From NCBI GenBank assembly GCA_037127255.1, contig JBANSL010000001.1, positions 35,269,001 through 35,333,000 on the forward strand: 64,000 bases of DNA, written 5' to 3'. The number at the start of each line of letters is the position of its first letter. The first letter of the stretch is position 1. This DNA comes from Persicaria tinctoria (Eukaryota > Streptophyta > Magnoliopsida > Caryophyllales > Polygonaceae). The translations under genes and the position numbers were made by a program. Shown here piece after piece: positions 36,804-48,559 of the stretch. Under the pieces are notes generated by a model. That model was not told the origin of the DNA and did no database searches. It saw only the letters and a program-made list of their open reading frames with translations.

Positions 36804-37265
36804 ATATGTCAATTGGTCAAAGTACTTAAGTGTTTAATGCTATTCTTTAGTGATATTGAATAAGGTGATTGTATCCCTGCGGATCCTTCAACTTAAGCCA
36901 AGTAGACATATGCTTATAAATAATTGATTAATCAATCCTAGGACTTCGAATCTCCACCAGTGTCAGAGAATTACAGGTGAAATATCTTCTCTACTTTCTT
37001 ATCAATTTGTTACAAGTCATTGTTTTTTTCATAAGAGTCTTTGTTAGAGATATTGCTTAGTAATCCGCTTCTCTCTTTGGGTTCGACTCCAGACTTTATT
37101 GCTATACTAGTAGTTGTTTGGTTTATCAATTCTTTGAGTAGTTGTTAGAGATATTGCTTAGTAATCCGCTTCTCTATGTCATAAGTCATGGTTTTGAGCT
37201 TTGAGTTAGGATATTATTACTATTTGGCAAAGGGAAAAAGTGCCAACAAAGGTCGTCCCACACCA
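36803..37265 (+). repeat. Athila-like 3' LTR, 5'-truncated
   Basis: Matches 27733-28209 of the 5' LTR and ends CCCACACCA. It contains an extra local duplication of TTAGAGATATTGCTTAG (near 37050 and 37146). The first 710 bp of the LTR are missing. Confidence 0.8.
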
Positions 37266-37270
37266 TGTTG

Positions 37271-37640
37271 TTTCACTTTCAGAAGGATCGTTTTCCTTCC
37301 CAGCGTAAGTGCAAGCTGGATCCGGGAGGTGATGGTCCGTTTAGAGTGCTCTGAGGGATCAACAACAATGCTTGTGAGATCGATCTCCCCGGTGATTATG
37401 GTGTGCAGGCTACTTTCAATGTTGGTGATTTGTCTCCCTATGTTGATGATGATTTCGAGCCTCCATTCCTTGATTCGGGGACGAAGAAATGGAGAATGAT
37501 GTGAACCGGGATCGATCTAAGGAACTTCAGTCTAACATCACGCTTCATGGAGATGGTCCTATCACGAGGGCTAAGGCTAAAAAGATGCCGAGTGCGCTCT
37601 ACTCCATCCTAAGGCACATTACCACCTATGCTACCTCAAC
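37271..37640 (+). pseudogene. Gypsy-B integrase C-terminus (continuation)
   Basis: The frame interrupted at 27021 continues with FQKDRFPSQRKCKLDP, then GGDGPF (GPY/F-like), DYGVQATFNVGDLSPY, and in another frame GDGPITRAKAKK. A TGA follows RVL (37351-37353). It resembles gypsy-A 1000-1350, so the two elements belong to the same clade. Confidence 0.85.
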
Positions 37641-38372
37641 TTGAATGTTGAAGGCTGAGTTAAAGGCGAGGGATCCCATGATGCACGGGCGTGCACCACG
37701 ATTCGTCGAGCCGAGTGGCCAACAAAATCTAGGTGTGTGGGCGTGCAACCCTAGTGTGCGGGCGTGCGCCCGCCCCCTGCACGGTTGTGCAAGACAGTGT
37801 TTTTAAGCACAAATTCCGAATTTGATACACTGTATTTTATGCTATTATTTTTAGGATTTTATTTCCTTATTTAGCTGTTATTCTTAGGAAAATACATTGT
37901 TGAAATAGTTATTCAATCATCCATGAAAGCATGCTCAATTATTATTTTCCCAAAACAAGTTTATTTGAGAAACCCTAACGGACGTGAGAAGCGTTCATCT
38001 TCTTCGCGAGATTCGAAGAACTAAGGACCGTGAGAATCGTCACTGAGCGATTCATTTGCTTATGATATTCAGGTAAGTTGAGAGCTCGCCAGTCTAAAGG
38101 AGGATTCGTGAGATTCGAGTTCTTCTGCAGATCTAATTCGACTACCTATTCGAAGCGATCGGCGCCCATAGACGTGAGATTCGCTATCAGTTTTCTCCCT
38201 CGCTTCTTAGTTTCTCTGTTTTGTTGCTTATGAATGATCATCATCTTCCATTGCTCTCCCGATCACTGTTTTCATTTCCTATTACTGAACAAAAATGGCA
38301 TGTGAAGGTTAGCTTACTTGTGATGTAGGGTTAATTATTTGTAATTTGTTTCAATTCTGTGTAGATACTAAC
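37641..38372. other. Probable gypsy-B LTR remnant and following non-coding DNA
   Basis: Holds repeated GC-rich phrases with GGGCGTGC (37690-37790), then AT-rich LTR-like sequence. From about 37970 there are repeated GTGAGAAGCGTTC/GTGAGAATCGTC phrases. LTR limits could not be set. Confidence 0.4.
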
Positions 38373-41070
38373 ATGTCTGGTTTAGAAGAGTACAAAAATA
38401 AGTTCAATGTGAGTGTAGTTTATTTTGTCTGTTGTGTTCTATTTTTTAGTTTGTCTGGTTTTTTTTCTATAATGTCAGATGTTTATGTGTTTATGTTTGG
38501 GGTTTGTAGGATTATTTGGATTGGCTTAGTGATAAAGAACGGTTTCCTGCTCAGTGTAACCAATATTCTTACCCCGATGTTTGTGAAATCATTAGAATAG
38601 GTTTGTCAGCTGCCGATATTCAGAAGCTGAAGAATAGCTGTTTTGGTTTAATTTTTCGAAAGGCCTCCAAACTTCGTTTTAATTTTCATTTAGTTCATCA
38701 TATGGCTATGCATGAGATTGTAACTCATAAATTGTGGGAATTTTGGGTTAGAGTTGGGGGTCTTTTGTCTCGTTTTTCTTTAGTTGAGTTTCATCTTATA
38801 ACCGGTCTTCCAGTTATAGAATATGATCCTTCTCCTCTTAAGCCTTATTACATTTAAAGAGTTCTTTAGCAAGACTAGTGTCTCTTATTTTGATATTGTT
38901 AAGATTTTTAAAGCTGAACCTAAAAAGTCTCCAAAAAAGTTAGTGATGGCAAAACTTTTGATTATTGGGAAGGTTTTGTTGTTTAAACGTTATGAAGTTG
39001 TCAGCTTGGACCATTTAGTGCTTGCTTGTGATTCTGAAATTTTTTTAAAAATATCATTGGGTCGTGAATGTTACTAGCAAATGTTTAAATGTTTAAGGAA
39101 TGTGTCATCTATTGACATGTCTAAGAAAGAAAATGGTGTATATGTTCTGCATGGATATCCTTTAGCTTTTCAGATGATTTTTTATTCACTTTTGGCTTTG
39201 ACTACTCATAGTTTATTTCTCAACTATCTATCATGTTGAAAATCAAAGGGTGTGTGTGTCTTTAACAGATATGGATTCTTAAAACTTTCCCATCTATTGC
39301 TCAAAAGCTTGGATGTAGTTTCATTATGTTGAGAACGACCCAACCTCTTGCATTGGGTTTGTAATGTGAAAAGTAAGCATGAAGAAGCTTTATCTTTGTT
39401 CGATGGAGAAGTGGTAAGCTTTTATCCTTTGTTTAATCCTTTGTCAGCTATATGTAATGATTTTTCATTCTATGTTTCATCCTTTATCAGCTATATGCCA
39501 TTTCTTTGATTTTCAACATTCTTGTATTTGTGAAAAAAGGCCCTATTGTATCAAAAGTATGTTGAATTCTCAAGGATTGCTTGGATGGAATTTTATGAAG
39601 AAGTTGAAGAACAATTTCTTGATTTTCTTTGTTTTAAATGTTATTGTGAACCTCGATCAAATCCTCTTTATCATATGAGGCATGTTAGAAAGGATTTTTT
39701 ACTTAAAGTTTATTTGAGCGGTGCTCCTGGTGCTTTTGTACCTACTTCTATCACTTTCACCCCTCATTCTCCTCATTTTCTAGTTCCATTTGCAGTCCCC
39801 TTGATGCGCTCCAACGTTAAGCATAAGTCTTCTGATCTTGGGGCTGCTAAGGTTGTCAAAAAGAGACAGAAGAGCAGGCTGGACCCTTTTGTCAATTTAA
39901 GGAGGGACTGGTCTCCACAGTTGGATGCTGCCATCAAGGAGAAGAAGAGCCTATATGAGAAAGTTGAGAAAGATGATGCAATTGATAAAGGTCAAAAGCG
40001 AGCTGATATAGAGGATGCTGAAAAAAGGGATATACCTCTCTGGGCTAAGGATTTGTGTTTGAAGCTTGAGGGAATGTTTGAAATGATATCAAATAGACTT
40101 GTAATTGTAGAGAACAAAGTCACTAAACTTGCGAACAAAGTTATTGAACTTCTGATAATTTGTTTTGTGATCGAGAGGTGAAAACGGATGGGGGAAAAGA
40201 ACAAGAGAGGGATGTGGAGGGGAAGGCTAATGTTAGAGTGGAAGGTTAGTTTAGTATTTGTGTTTAAGAACATGTAATGTGATGTTGTTGCTGATTTTTT
40301 AAAAACATGATGTTTGTGGTTTATTTTTGTATTTCATTATATATGTTGATATTTGTCAAGTTTATAAAACATTATATGCTGCTATTTTCATCCCTTTGTC
40401 AAGTATCTGTCATGATTTGTCAGCTTATCTTTTATCCTTTGTCAACTACATGTCATGAGTTCTTATTTTAGACTAGTTGCGTCCTTATTTACCAGAATCA
40501 GTCGCGTCCTTACAATAGGTCCTGTTGAAGAAACTATATTGAAGTATTTCATTGGGTTATATCCTAAGTATTATGGGAAAGATTGGATGACCGCAACAAG
40601 GATTTATACTCCATTCAATATTAACGACATGCATTGGGTTGCTCTAGAAATTCAAACCCCTTAAAGGAATATTGTAGTTTATGATTGTAATAAGTATGTT
40701 GTTGATCTTTATATCTTCAAGAAGTGTTTACGGAGCTTAGCTGTGTGGCTCCCTGTTCACTTGAGCAAATCGGGGAGGTACAAGGACTTTGAAGCTACTC
40801 CGACATTCACTTTGGAGAGAGCCCTTGATATCATGAATGACGAAACTGGGTATGTTTATTTATAATAAATATTTTTGTTTTTGTTCAGTTTTTTATTTAT
40901 ATTTGTATGCACTAACGTAATTTTTATTCACGCGGGATGTGCAGAGCCTCTTGTGAGATTTTTACTGTCAAGACTATTGAAGCTTCAGTGTTTGGTGGAG
41001 ATTTTAGATCGTTAATCAAGACAAGCGTTTTTGGTATCATGAACGGATATGTTGTGATCTATTAAGGGGA
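38373..41070 (+). pseudogene. DUF1985 - Ulp1 protease gene of transposon type
   Basis: Exon 1 (38373-38408, MSGLEEYKNKFN) and exon 2 (from 38510, DYLDWLSDKERFPAQCN) flank a GT-AG intron. Exon 2 encodes a DUF1985-like domain (LSAADIQKLKNSCFG, FWVRVGGLLSRFSLVEFHLI), which frameshifts near 38855 and continues to GRECY (39077). A Lys-rich coiled-coil-like region follows (39800-40180). The Ulp1-type protease part has His in NDMHWVALEI (about 40630), Asp in VVYDC (about 40680) and, after an intron, Cys in SCEIFTVK (about 40950) where DCG is usual. Such fusions travel in plant Mutator-like elements; no MURA-type transposase was seen here. Stops and frameshifts make it a pseudogene. Confidence 0.7.
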
Positions 41071-41570
41071 AAATGGGATTTTCAATTTTAGTATTTGTTT
41101 GCAAAACATCTGTCAAAACATGCTGATATGTGGTTGCTACTTTTGTAATTTCAAACATCTGTCAAAGCATCCTTGGTTGTGTATGTATTTTTGAATTTAT
41201 ATATATGCTGATATTGTCAAATATTCATTGTCAGTTTATGTTTTGTCGTTTGTCACCTGTTTGTCATTGTTTGACAGCTACATGTGATACTGATTTTCTT
41301 TGTGTTATCTCTAATGGTTTCATCGTTTGTCAGCTATATGTGTTGCTTTTTATCAACTATCTGTAATGTTTTTGTCAACCTATGTTTCACCATTCTGTCA
41401 GCTAGCAATTTGTAATGTTTTTATCAGCTCATGTTTCAAATGAATTTAATTAGATTATATGTGCTGATAATATGATGGAAAGTGAATTTATATATGCGGA
41501 TATTATCATCCTTTGTCAGCTTAACTCCCTTTGTATTGGCAGTTATCTGTTATACATAGGTCACTTTCCG
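41071..41570. repeat. GTCAGCTATATGT-type repeat region
   Basis: Non-coding, with many degenerate copies of a TTTGTCAGCTATATGT phrase. The same phrase occurs in the spacers at 39415-39500 and 40390-40450. Confidence 0.55.
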
Positions 41571-41676
<106 letters not shown>

Positions 41677-41702
41677 TTCATTTTGAAAAGATTCACTAAT
41701 TG

Positions 41703-41960
41703 ATTTAGAGCATGTCCAACAGCTTCCCTAAAACAATCTCTAAAATAGAGAATTCTAAGTAAAAGATTCTGAATATTTTTTGCCCTAATTCCAACAGTTT
41801 TCTCATTATAGAGTTTACCTCCAAATAAATAGAGATTTCTCCAAATGTAGAGAATAATCTCCATATTTTCTCTTCATTCTCTATTTAGGAGAATGTAATA
41901 GAGAAACTGTTGGATCAAAAACCACTCCAATATTCTCCAAAATATCAAGATGGGGAATCT
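41703..41960. mobile_element. Possible MITE
   Basis: GAGCATGTCCAACAG at the left and CTGTTGGGC near the right form a partial inverted repeat. A second CTGTTGGATC copy lies inside. Plant MITEs often begin GAGCATCTCCAACAG. Ends and target duplication are not clear. Confidence 0.3.
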
Positions 41961-41966
41961 GTTGGG

Positions 41967-42075
41967 CTTTAGTATCAACTCCTTTTCTACTAATTGATTC
42001 TTTTCAATATTTTTTAATTATTATATCAAATTTTCCAACTTGGGCTTTTGGGGCAAATTAAGAATCATATTTGAA
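41967..42075 (+). repeat. Dispersed direct repeat, copy 1
   Basis: About 106 bp starting TAGTATCAACTCCTTTTCTA. It recurs at 44635-44740 with a few changes. Confidence 0.8.
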
Positions 42076-42214
42076 AAGATTTTCATAAATTTTGGTAATG
42101 AACTAGTTTTGGTATTAACACTCGTTCAACTAACTAATTATAAGTTCCAGTATTTATTAACATGTCATTGACATGTTTTACAAGAAAACTATCACAACCT
42201 CAGTTATTCAAACT

Positions 42215-42545
42215 GAAGCTGTCACTATTCAGACAGATATGGAGCAAGCAATTAGGAAAGGACTTCGAAGAGTAATAATAGAATGAGACAATCTACCGCT
42301 CATCAAAGCCATCACAAGCAGGAATAATGTCATATGGGAGATTATACATTACATTGAAAAGATCAAGCAACTGAAATCTGCTTTTGACCTTGTTGTATAC
42401 AAACACTGCTAACGAGAAGCGAATCAAGTAGCCGACTTCATAGCTCGGAATGGTATCATTTGTAATAGCTCTACTATCTTCTATAATAGGGAACTTTGTA
42501 CCATCATCTTTAAGGTAGATCAAGGAGCCGGATTACAGCTTGTGT
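42215..42545 (+). pseudogene. RNase H-like (RVT_3 type) LINE-like remnant
   Basis: Reads AIRKGLRRVIIE, stop, DNLPLIKAITSRNNVIWEII, then stop-REANQVADFIARNG. The E-DN-L...W-I...REANQVAD pattern is that of the plant RNase H-like domain at the end of non-LTR retrotransposons. Two in-frame stops are present. Confidence 0.65.
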
Positions 42546-42568
42546 AATCGATCCTAATATTTATTTAA

Positions 42569-44348
42569 CTAGTATCGTGGCCCGCCCGTTGCGCGGTTTC
42601 TTAATAAACAAAATAATGTTTAATTTATATATATTTTTTGAAATTTAAAGGTTACAATAATTTGGTTGATATCTTTGGATCTTTTAATATCAACATAATT
42701 TTTTTCTAACGTATTTTTCTGATTTTTTTTAACTATGCTATACGTTCACCACTTATTTATGAACTAATATTATAATCCGATTTAATGTTAACATTAAAAA
42801 GATTATAAAAAAACTAATTGAGATATAAGGTCATATTGGATAGATTATTTTCTCTAAAAAGATAAGTTTTTTTTACCTAACTATATTAGCTTATTAAATG
42901 ATGTGGTCCAAATATATAATACCAATTTAATTCCAAATATGACACGTAAGCAAAACTAATTCCGTTTTTATCCAGAAAATTCCATGGATGTGAAATCGCA
43001 CCAAATGCCGTTTCAGACCTCTACTTTAACACCATTTTAATCAAGGATGTGACGCGTATAAAAAATCAAAACCCTTATAAAATACCCGATCTTAATCAAA
43101 TAATTTAACCATTATAAATTTATTTATTTTATTGTTCAAAATCCATCATTATATATTACTACGTATCAAAATATAATAGTTTATTTATGACATGTCATGT
43201 GCTTATAAATTTATTTGTAACCCTATAAATTGTTTAATAATTAATGATATCAATTGCTAACGTTACCATGTACCATCTTACATTAAAATTTTCACCACTT
43301 AATTTTTTTTAAAAATTTTTTTTTAATTTATTTACGGGTAAATTATATATAAATTTTATATAGATTTCTTTTGTAATATAATCATAATTAATTTCAGTGA
43401 TCTAGAAAGATAATTTTTTTACCTAACTATGATGACTTATTAATTGATGTGGCCAAAAAATATAATATAAGATATAAGGTTGAATATTTATACAAATATA
43501 TTCAATTTCATCTAAAAAGGATAAATTTTATACCAAATTAAAATATAAGGTTGAATATTTATACAGATATATTCAATTTCATCTAAAAAGATAGAATATT
43601 TGACAAAGATTTAATTTGACAATATTCAAATTCCGATGAGATGAATTATAACCAGATAAATTTATATAGCGTAAATTTATATTTCAACTTGTGCAAATAT
43701 ATAGCGTAAATTTACATCTCATCATATGATGATATATAGCGTAAATTTATATTACCTTATTTGATATATTTTAATTAATATAACAATACTACATTAAAAT
43801 ACAATGCAAAAAACTTACGTGGAGCTAGGTTAAAAATAATCCCGCTTTTGCCTAACAAAATTTTATGACATTGTATATATTTATTTTTTATAGCATTATA
43901 TATAGATTTGTCTTTTCAAATTTTATCATTACGATGGTACATATTAAAATTTTATCATAAGAGGTTCCTAAATGTAAATTTGTAATTACCGAAGGTATGT
44001 AAATTAAAGAAATTGAAGCAAGGGTATGATTTATTATAGAGGAAATTTACCCAATATTATATTAGATTATTTGATCTAAAAAGATAAGACTTCTAACTAA
44101 TTAAAATAAAAGGTTGAATATTTATAAAAAAATCTAATCAAAATATAAGGTTATATATTGGATAGATTATGTATCTAAAAATATAAGTTTTTACCTAACT
44201 ATATTCGTTTATTAATTGATGTGACCCAAAAATATAATACAACTTTAATCTAGAAAATGACACGCAAACAAAAATAATCTCGTTTAATTCAGATAATTCC
44301 GTGCCAGCGAGGTCGCTCGGCGGTCTCTGTTTTATTATTTTATATAGA
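42569..44348 (-). mobile_element. Helitron, non-autonomous
   Basis: Read on the minus strand it starts TCTATATAAAATA and ends in CTAG. A GC-rich hairpin lies just before the end (plus-strand GCCCGCCCGTTGCGCGG, 42581-42597). It sits between A (42568) and T (44349), as Helitrons insert. Its 5' end matches 60048. The interior is AT-rich, with a repeated ATATAGCGTAAATTTA phrase (43660-43750), and no Rep/helicase was seen. Confidence 0.65.
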
Positions 44349-46106
44349 TATAGATATAGATTTGAAAACTATTTCTAAATTCTTGCCTACCGTAAAAAAA
44401 AAAGTTTCAATATTTATTAATCGATCTTTCTATTCAATGCCCTAAAGAGATACGATAAGATCCTAAATTGAAAAAGATTCTCTATCAAAAAATAATCGAC
44501 CATATATAATTAAAACAAAACCCAAACTCCTTAAAATTTGTAAACTATTTCTAAATTAGTACTCTTTAAATCAAAAGAGAATAAATAAATTTACATATGG
44601 TCCTTCAATATTTATTTATTTTTTTAAATTAATTTAGTATCAACTCCTTTTCTATTAATTGATTCCTTTCAATATTTTATTAATTATTATATCAAATTTT
44701 ACCACTTGGGCTTTTGGGGCAAATTAAGAAATCATATTTAATAAGAGAATAATTATATTTTCCAAAATTCCCGGATATAACAATAGAATTTGTTAAAACT
44801 TATGCAATAGGTAATATTCAGTTTTTTTTTAAATGTCCAATATATATAGTAATAAGTAAATTACACAATAAAAATATTTACATAATAATATTAGGTACTG
44901 AAATATCATAATAATAATGAACTTCAACTTCTTTATACATGCAAACCTTTGACAAAATTGCAACACTATAATGATTATAATCTACGTATAATATTAGTAT
45001 AATTATAAAATGATATAATATGTTTTTAGTAGTAATTTGATCGGCCAATGAAAATAATATATTTGACAAATATATTTGTTTAATTTTGATACAATCTAAA
45101 GTATTGTACTTATTCTACGGAGTATAATAAAAGAAAATTTATTGAATACAATTCTAAATATTAAAATTTATAGTGATTTTTTGGTTGGTCAATGACATGG
45201 CATGATTTTGGATTTAATCAATAATATATGTGGTAATATTTAATTACATAAAAGTTTTGGTGGAAAAATTTACGATGGGGTTGTGATATGGGACAGAAAC
45301 AATGTAATAAGATGAAATGCAGTAATATAATCACTCTACAAACTTTTGATTGTAATAATATATATATAATGGCTTTCAAATGTATAAATATTCAAACTCT
45401 GTCTAATTCTCAAAACTGCTACTCACATATTGAAAACCACCAAAAAAATTTGCATATATGATACGTATATCTTTAGAAAAAAATAAAAGGGGATCAAAAC
45501 AAACAACTATTTTACTTATCCTTTTCTAGTAGTTTAAAAAAAAATTCTAAAACTGAAAATTCGGAGCTCAATCAGCCAAACCTTTGATTTTGATTTTGTA
45601 AGATAATTTCTAGTTAATTAATCTTATCCTGTTATCTACAAGACTACAACATCACCATGTATCTCGGCTAGTGGATTGAATTTTGAACCAACCTTCATAA
45701 CCAATTTTTTTTTGATATATAGCCATATATTTGTGGTGATAAAGTGATGAACCCTATTTACATTAGATTTTTTTTTTAGTTGCTAACTACTATGAAACTC
45801 CATCCAAATTAACCATGTAGAGCTTCCAAAAATTAACTTACACACCGAGTACTACATGTCAAACCAAAACTAATATGGCAAATCAATCATCTAAACTTAA
45901 GAAAATAAAGCTTGCTTACATACAATCCGTTCATTGTTCTTCATCAGATCTATGCAGCTTTCGACGCACTAGGACTACATCGTACGATAGCGCGATTGCA
46001 AGAGTTCGATATCACCTAAAACCCGAAAAGGAGTTCCACACCAGTCAATCTAACTCCACAAGGAATCAATCACCTAGCTAGTTACACATATTAACACATC
46101 GGGGTT
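44349..46106. other. AT-rich intergenic DNA
   Basis: Downstream flank of the transporter gene. Apart from direct-repeat copy 2 (44635-44740), no coding region or named repeat was recognised. The gene's 3' UTR should lie just below 46107. Confidence 0.5.
44635..44740 (+). repeat. Dispersed direct repeat, copy 2
   Basis: Second copy of the 41967-42075 repeat, same orientation, about 2.67 kb away, on the other side of the Helitron. Confidence 0.8.
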
Positions 46107-47921
46107 TCAATCTTTGTCATTTTCAAAGAAGGTCTCAATCTCCTCCAAGGTCTTCCCCTTGGTCTCCGGCAAACAAAAGTACGAGAACACCGACGCCAAC
46201 ACCATGATCCCGGAGAGCACGAAGAACATCCCTCCGAAGCTTATCCGCTTACTTATGCTCAAGAACGTCATGGACACTACCCCGCTTGTTAGCCGATTGA
46301 CGGACACGGCTAGACTGGTCCCTTGGGCCCTTAGCCTCATCGGAAAGATCTCCGATGAGTAGACCCACGTGATGGGCCCGAGTCCTATCGAGAAGAATGA
46401 GACGTCAGCACAAACCGCCACGATGGAGAGGGCCACGGCCCACCCAGGCTTATGGTGGTCCTCTAGAAACTTGGACCCTACTCCTAATGTGACCAATGAC
46501 AAGGCCATCCCAATGGTCCCTATGAGGAGGAGTGGCCTCCTACCGTACTTGTCGAGGCAGAGCGCTGACATGAACACGAATGCCGACTTGCTCGCCCCCA
46601 TGATCACGTTGATCCCGAACAATACCTTCTTTTTCCGGATCCCTGCGGCCTTGAACACCTCCGGGAGGTAGTATATAACCGCGTCGTTTCCGGACGCTTG
46701 CATGAAGAAGTTGATCCCAATGGCCGCAACTAGGATCCGCCTCGTGGCCTTCGAGGGTTTTAGTAGTAGCTCCTTCCAGACGGCTTGGCCATCCCATGTC
46801 GTCCCGGATGGAGCTACTACTTTATCATCTCCTTCTTCGACCACGTCTTCGCCCCCTGAACCCGAAGGGTCAGGGGCTGCGGGCCCCTGCCTCATTCCCG
46901 AGGCGTAAGCCTTGGTTATCTCGAGGAGTCGAATCTCGGCCTCGAGCTCGTCGCCGGATGTCCTCACGAGCACCTTCCGTGCCTCGGCAAGCCGTCCCTG
47001 CATGACGAGCCACCGAGGCGACTCAGGCATGAACACAACCCCGACGCCGACCCCGACAGCCGGGAGAGCGGCGAGGCCAAGCATGATCCGCCAGTTTATA
47101 TTGTTGGGGAGGCCGGAGAGAGCATAATTGCATATATAACCGAGCAAGATCCCGATGGTGATGAGGGCCTCCGGCAAGGACCCAAGAAACCCTCTGGTGA
47201 GGGCCGGCGAGATCTCGGCGGTGTACAGCGGGGCGATCATTAGGGAGTATCCGACACCGATTCCGGCCACCACACGGCCGGCCATGAGACAGGCGTAGTT
47301 AGGGGCCACGCCCATTAGGATGGCGCCGAGGAAGAAGGTGGCGGCGGCGAGGACGATGGTGTAGCGGCGGCCGATATAGTCTGAGGTCTTTCCGGAGAGG
47401 AGAGATCCAATCAGAGAGCAAACGTTGAGGGATCCAACCAGAATCTCCACTTGCACGGTTGAGATTTTGATGTCTTCTTGTATGTACAGCACCGCCCCAC
47501 TCATTATCCCAATATCTGCACAAAATCGACAAATCTTAATTTTTATTTTTTAATACATGGGATCGATTAATTAATTCGAATTTGAATTTGTAAGAATGAT
47601 AACCTGAGCTCCATACCTATACCAATAGGTATGCAAAATGAGTTTGGAATGATTTTCGAAATGCAGGTATGGGGGAGTCACACAAAAAGCACAATCCAGT
47701 TGTAACTGAAAAAGTGAAAAGGAATAAATCAGAGAGGGAGAGAGGAATAGGATACCATAGCCGAGGAGGATGGAGTTGGTGGAGGCCAAGAAGGCGCAAG
47801 CGAGGGCGTAATAGTTCATCTTGGGGCGTCGTTGAGGGCGGAGAGAGGAGGAGGAAACAGGGGAGGAGATCAGCTCTGGGAAAGGGGGTTGGCCTTTAGG
47901 GTTGTTGGGGGGAGACTCCAT
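46107..47921 (-). CDS. Polyol/monosaccharide transporter (PLT type, Sugar_tr MFS family), 524 aa
   Basis: The single ordinary gene in the window. Exon 1 is 47756-47921 (ATG at 47921) and exon 2 is 46107-47515. The 240-bp intron has GT-AG borders and splits the Asp codon of GYDIG. The protein fits a 12-helix sugar porter: a cytosolic N-tail of about 34 residues, helix 1 from NYYALACAFLAS, GRR (about 104-106) after helix 2, PESPRWL (about 215), a charged central loop (GGEDVVEEGDDK), KYGRRPLLL, and the C-terminal signature PETKGKTLEEIE. Length fits plant polyol transporters, which take up linear polyols or monosaccharides with protons at the plasma membrane. Helix 7 reads QASGNDAVIYYLPEVF, unlike the GI(D/E)AVVLYSPR usual in the family, so its substrate is uncertain. 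No frame damage. Confidence 0.93.
47516..47755 (-). other. Intron of the transporter gene
   Basis: Donor GTATCC and acceptor TTTTGTGCAG on the minus strand; phase 1. Confidence 0.85.
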
Positions 47922-48046
47922 TTTTAGGTGCACTGATTTCTGAGATGTGAGGGGAGTGTTTTTGTGGGTGAGAGTGAAGAGTGTGGGGGGAGAGACTAGA
48001 GAGTAGAGTAAGGGCAGGTTCTTCTTCTTGGAATAGAACCGAACCG

Positions 48047-48056
48047 CCTTTTATGG
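48047..48056 (-). promoter_or_regulatory. TATA-like box of the transporter gene
   Basis: CCATAAAAGG on the minus strand, about 130 bp before the ATG. GA- and CT-rich leader sequence lies between. Confidence 0.5.
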
Positions 48057-48309
48057 CCACCAAAACTGTGATTGGAAAAGACTAATTTAATCCATTTTAA
48101 GATAGCGATGGATTGAGATTTGATGAATTATTCAAGATTCATTTTTATTTTTCCTACCTTTTTCTTCCTTGTTCAACCATTTTCACAGATTTTGTTGATT
48201 TTCCCCCCACTTGTTACTCTCTTTGATCCACGTATGTTCGCCCCTGTTTTTTTTTTTAAAATGAAAAAACATAGAAAGGAATTTGAAAATGTACTAAATC
48301 TAAATCATA

Positions 48310-48546
48310 CTCCCTCCGTTAATTAAAACTTGACGTTTTACTATTCACGCACGCATTTTTAGGTGTTAAAAACTATATAAAATATTAACTTTTTTAATAA
48401 TTTTTTTAAATAATATCATACTTATTACTATTAAGTATGAATTTATAAAAACAAATTTAAAAAAAAGTTAATATTTTATATAGTTTTTATCGTTCTAAAA
48501 AAGCGTGCATGAATAGTAAACGACAAGTTTTAATTAACAGAGGGAG
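48310..48546. mobile_element. Stowaway MITE (237 bp)
   Basis: Inverted ends CTCCCTCCGTTAATTAAAAC and its complement at the right, flanked by TA (48308-48309 and 48547-48548). The interior pairs along most of its length. Same family as 61166-61401. Confidence 0.92.
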
Positions 48547-48559
48547 TATTAATTGTACT

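Larger units (their letters stand above)
27022..37265 (+). mobile_element. Athila-like gypsy retrotransposon (rearranged) inserted in gypsy-B
   Basis: The left end TGAGCAATATTTC and right end CCCACACCA are flanked by TGTGG (27017-27021) and TGTTG (37266-37270), a target duplication with one change. Removing the insert rejoins the gypsy-B frame at DLVW. It has a 1188-bp 5' LTR, a primer site, Athila-like gag and protease, an Athila-ORF remnant, and only the last 460 bp of its 3' LTR. Its pol region is absent; a foreign gypsy-A segment (32123-36803) occupies that place. Confidence 0.8.

Noticed and set aside
45875..46081. 68-codon plus-strand frame next to the transporter 3' end
   Set aside because: No domain. 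It lies in the likely 3' UTR of the minus-strand gene.
46114..47127. Several plus-strand frames opposite the transporter
   Set aside because: They are shadows of the GC-rich transporter exon, with no recognisable domains.
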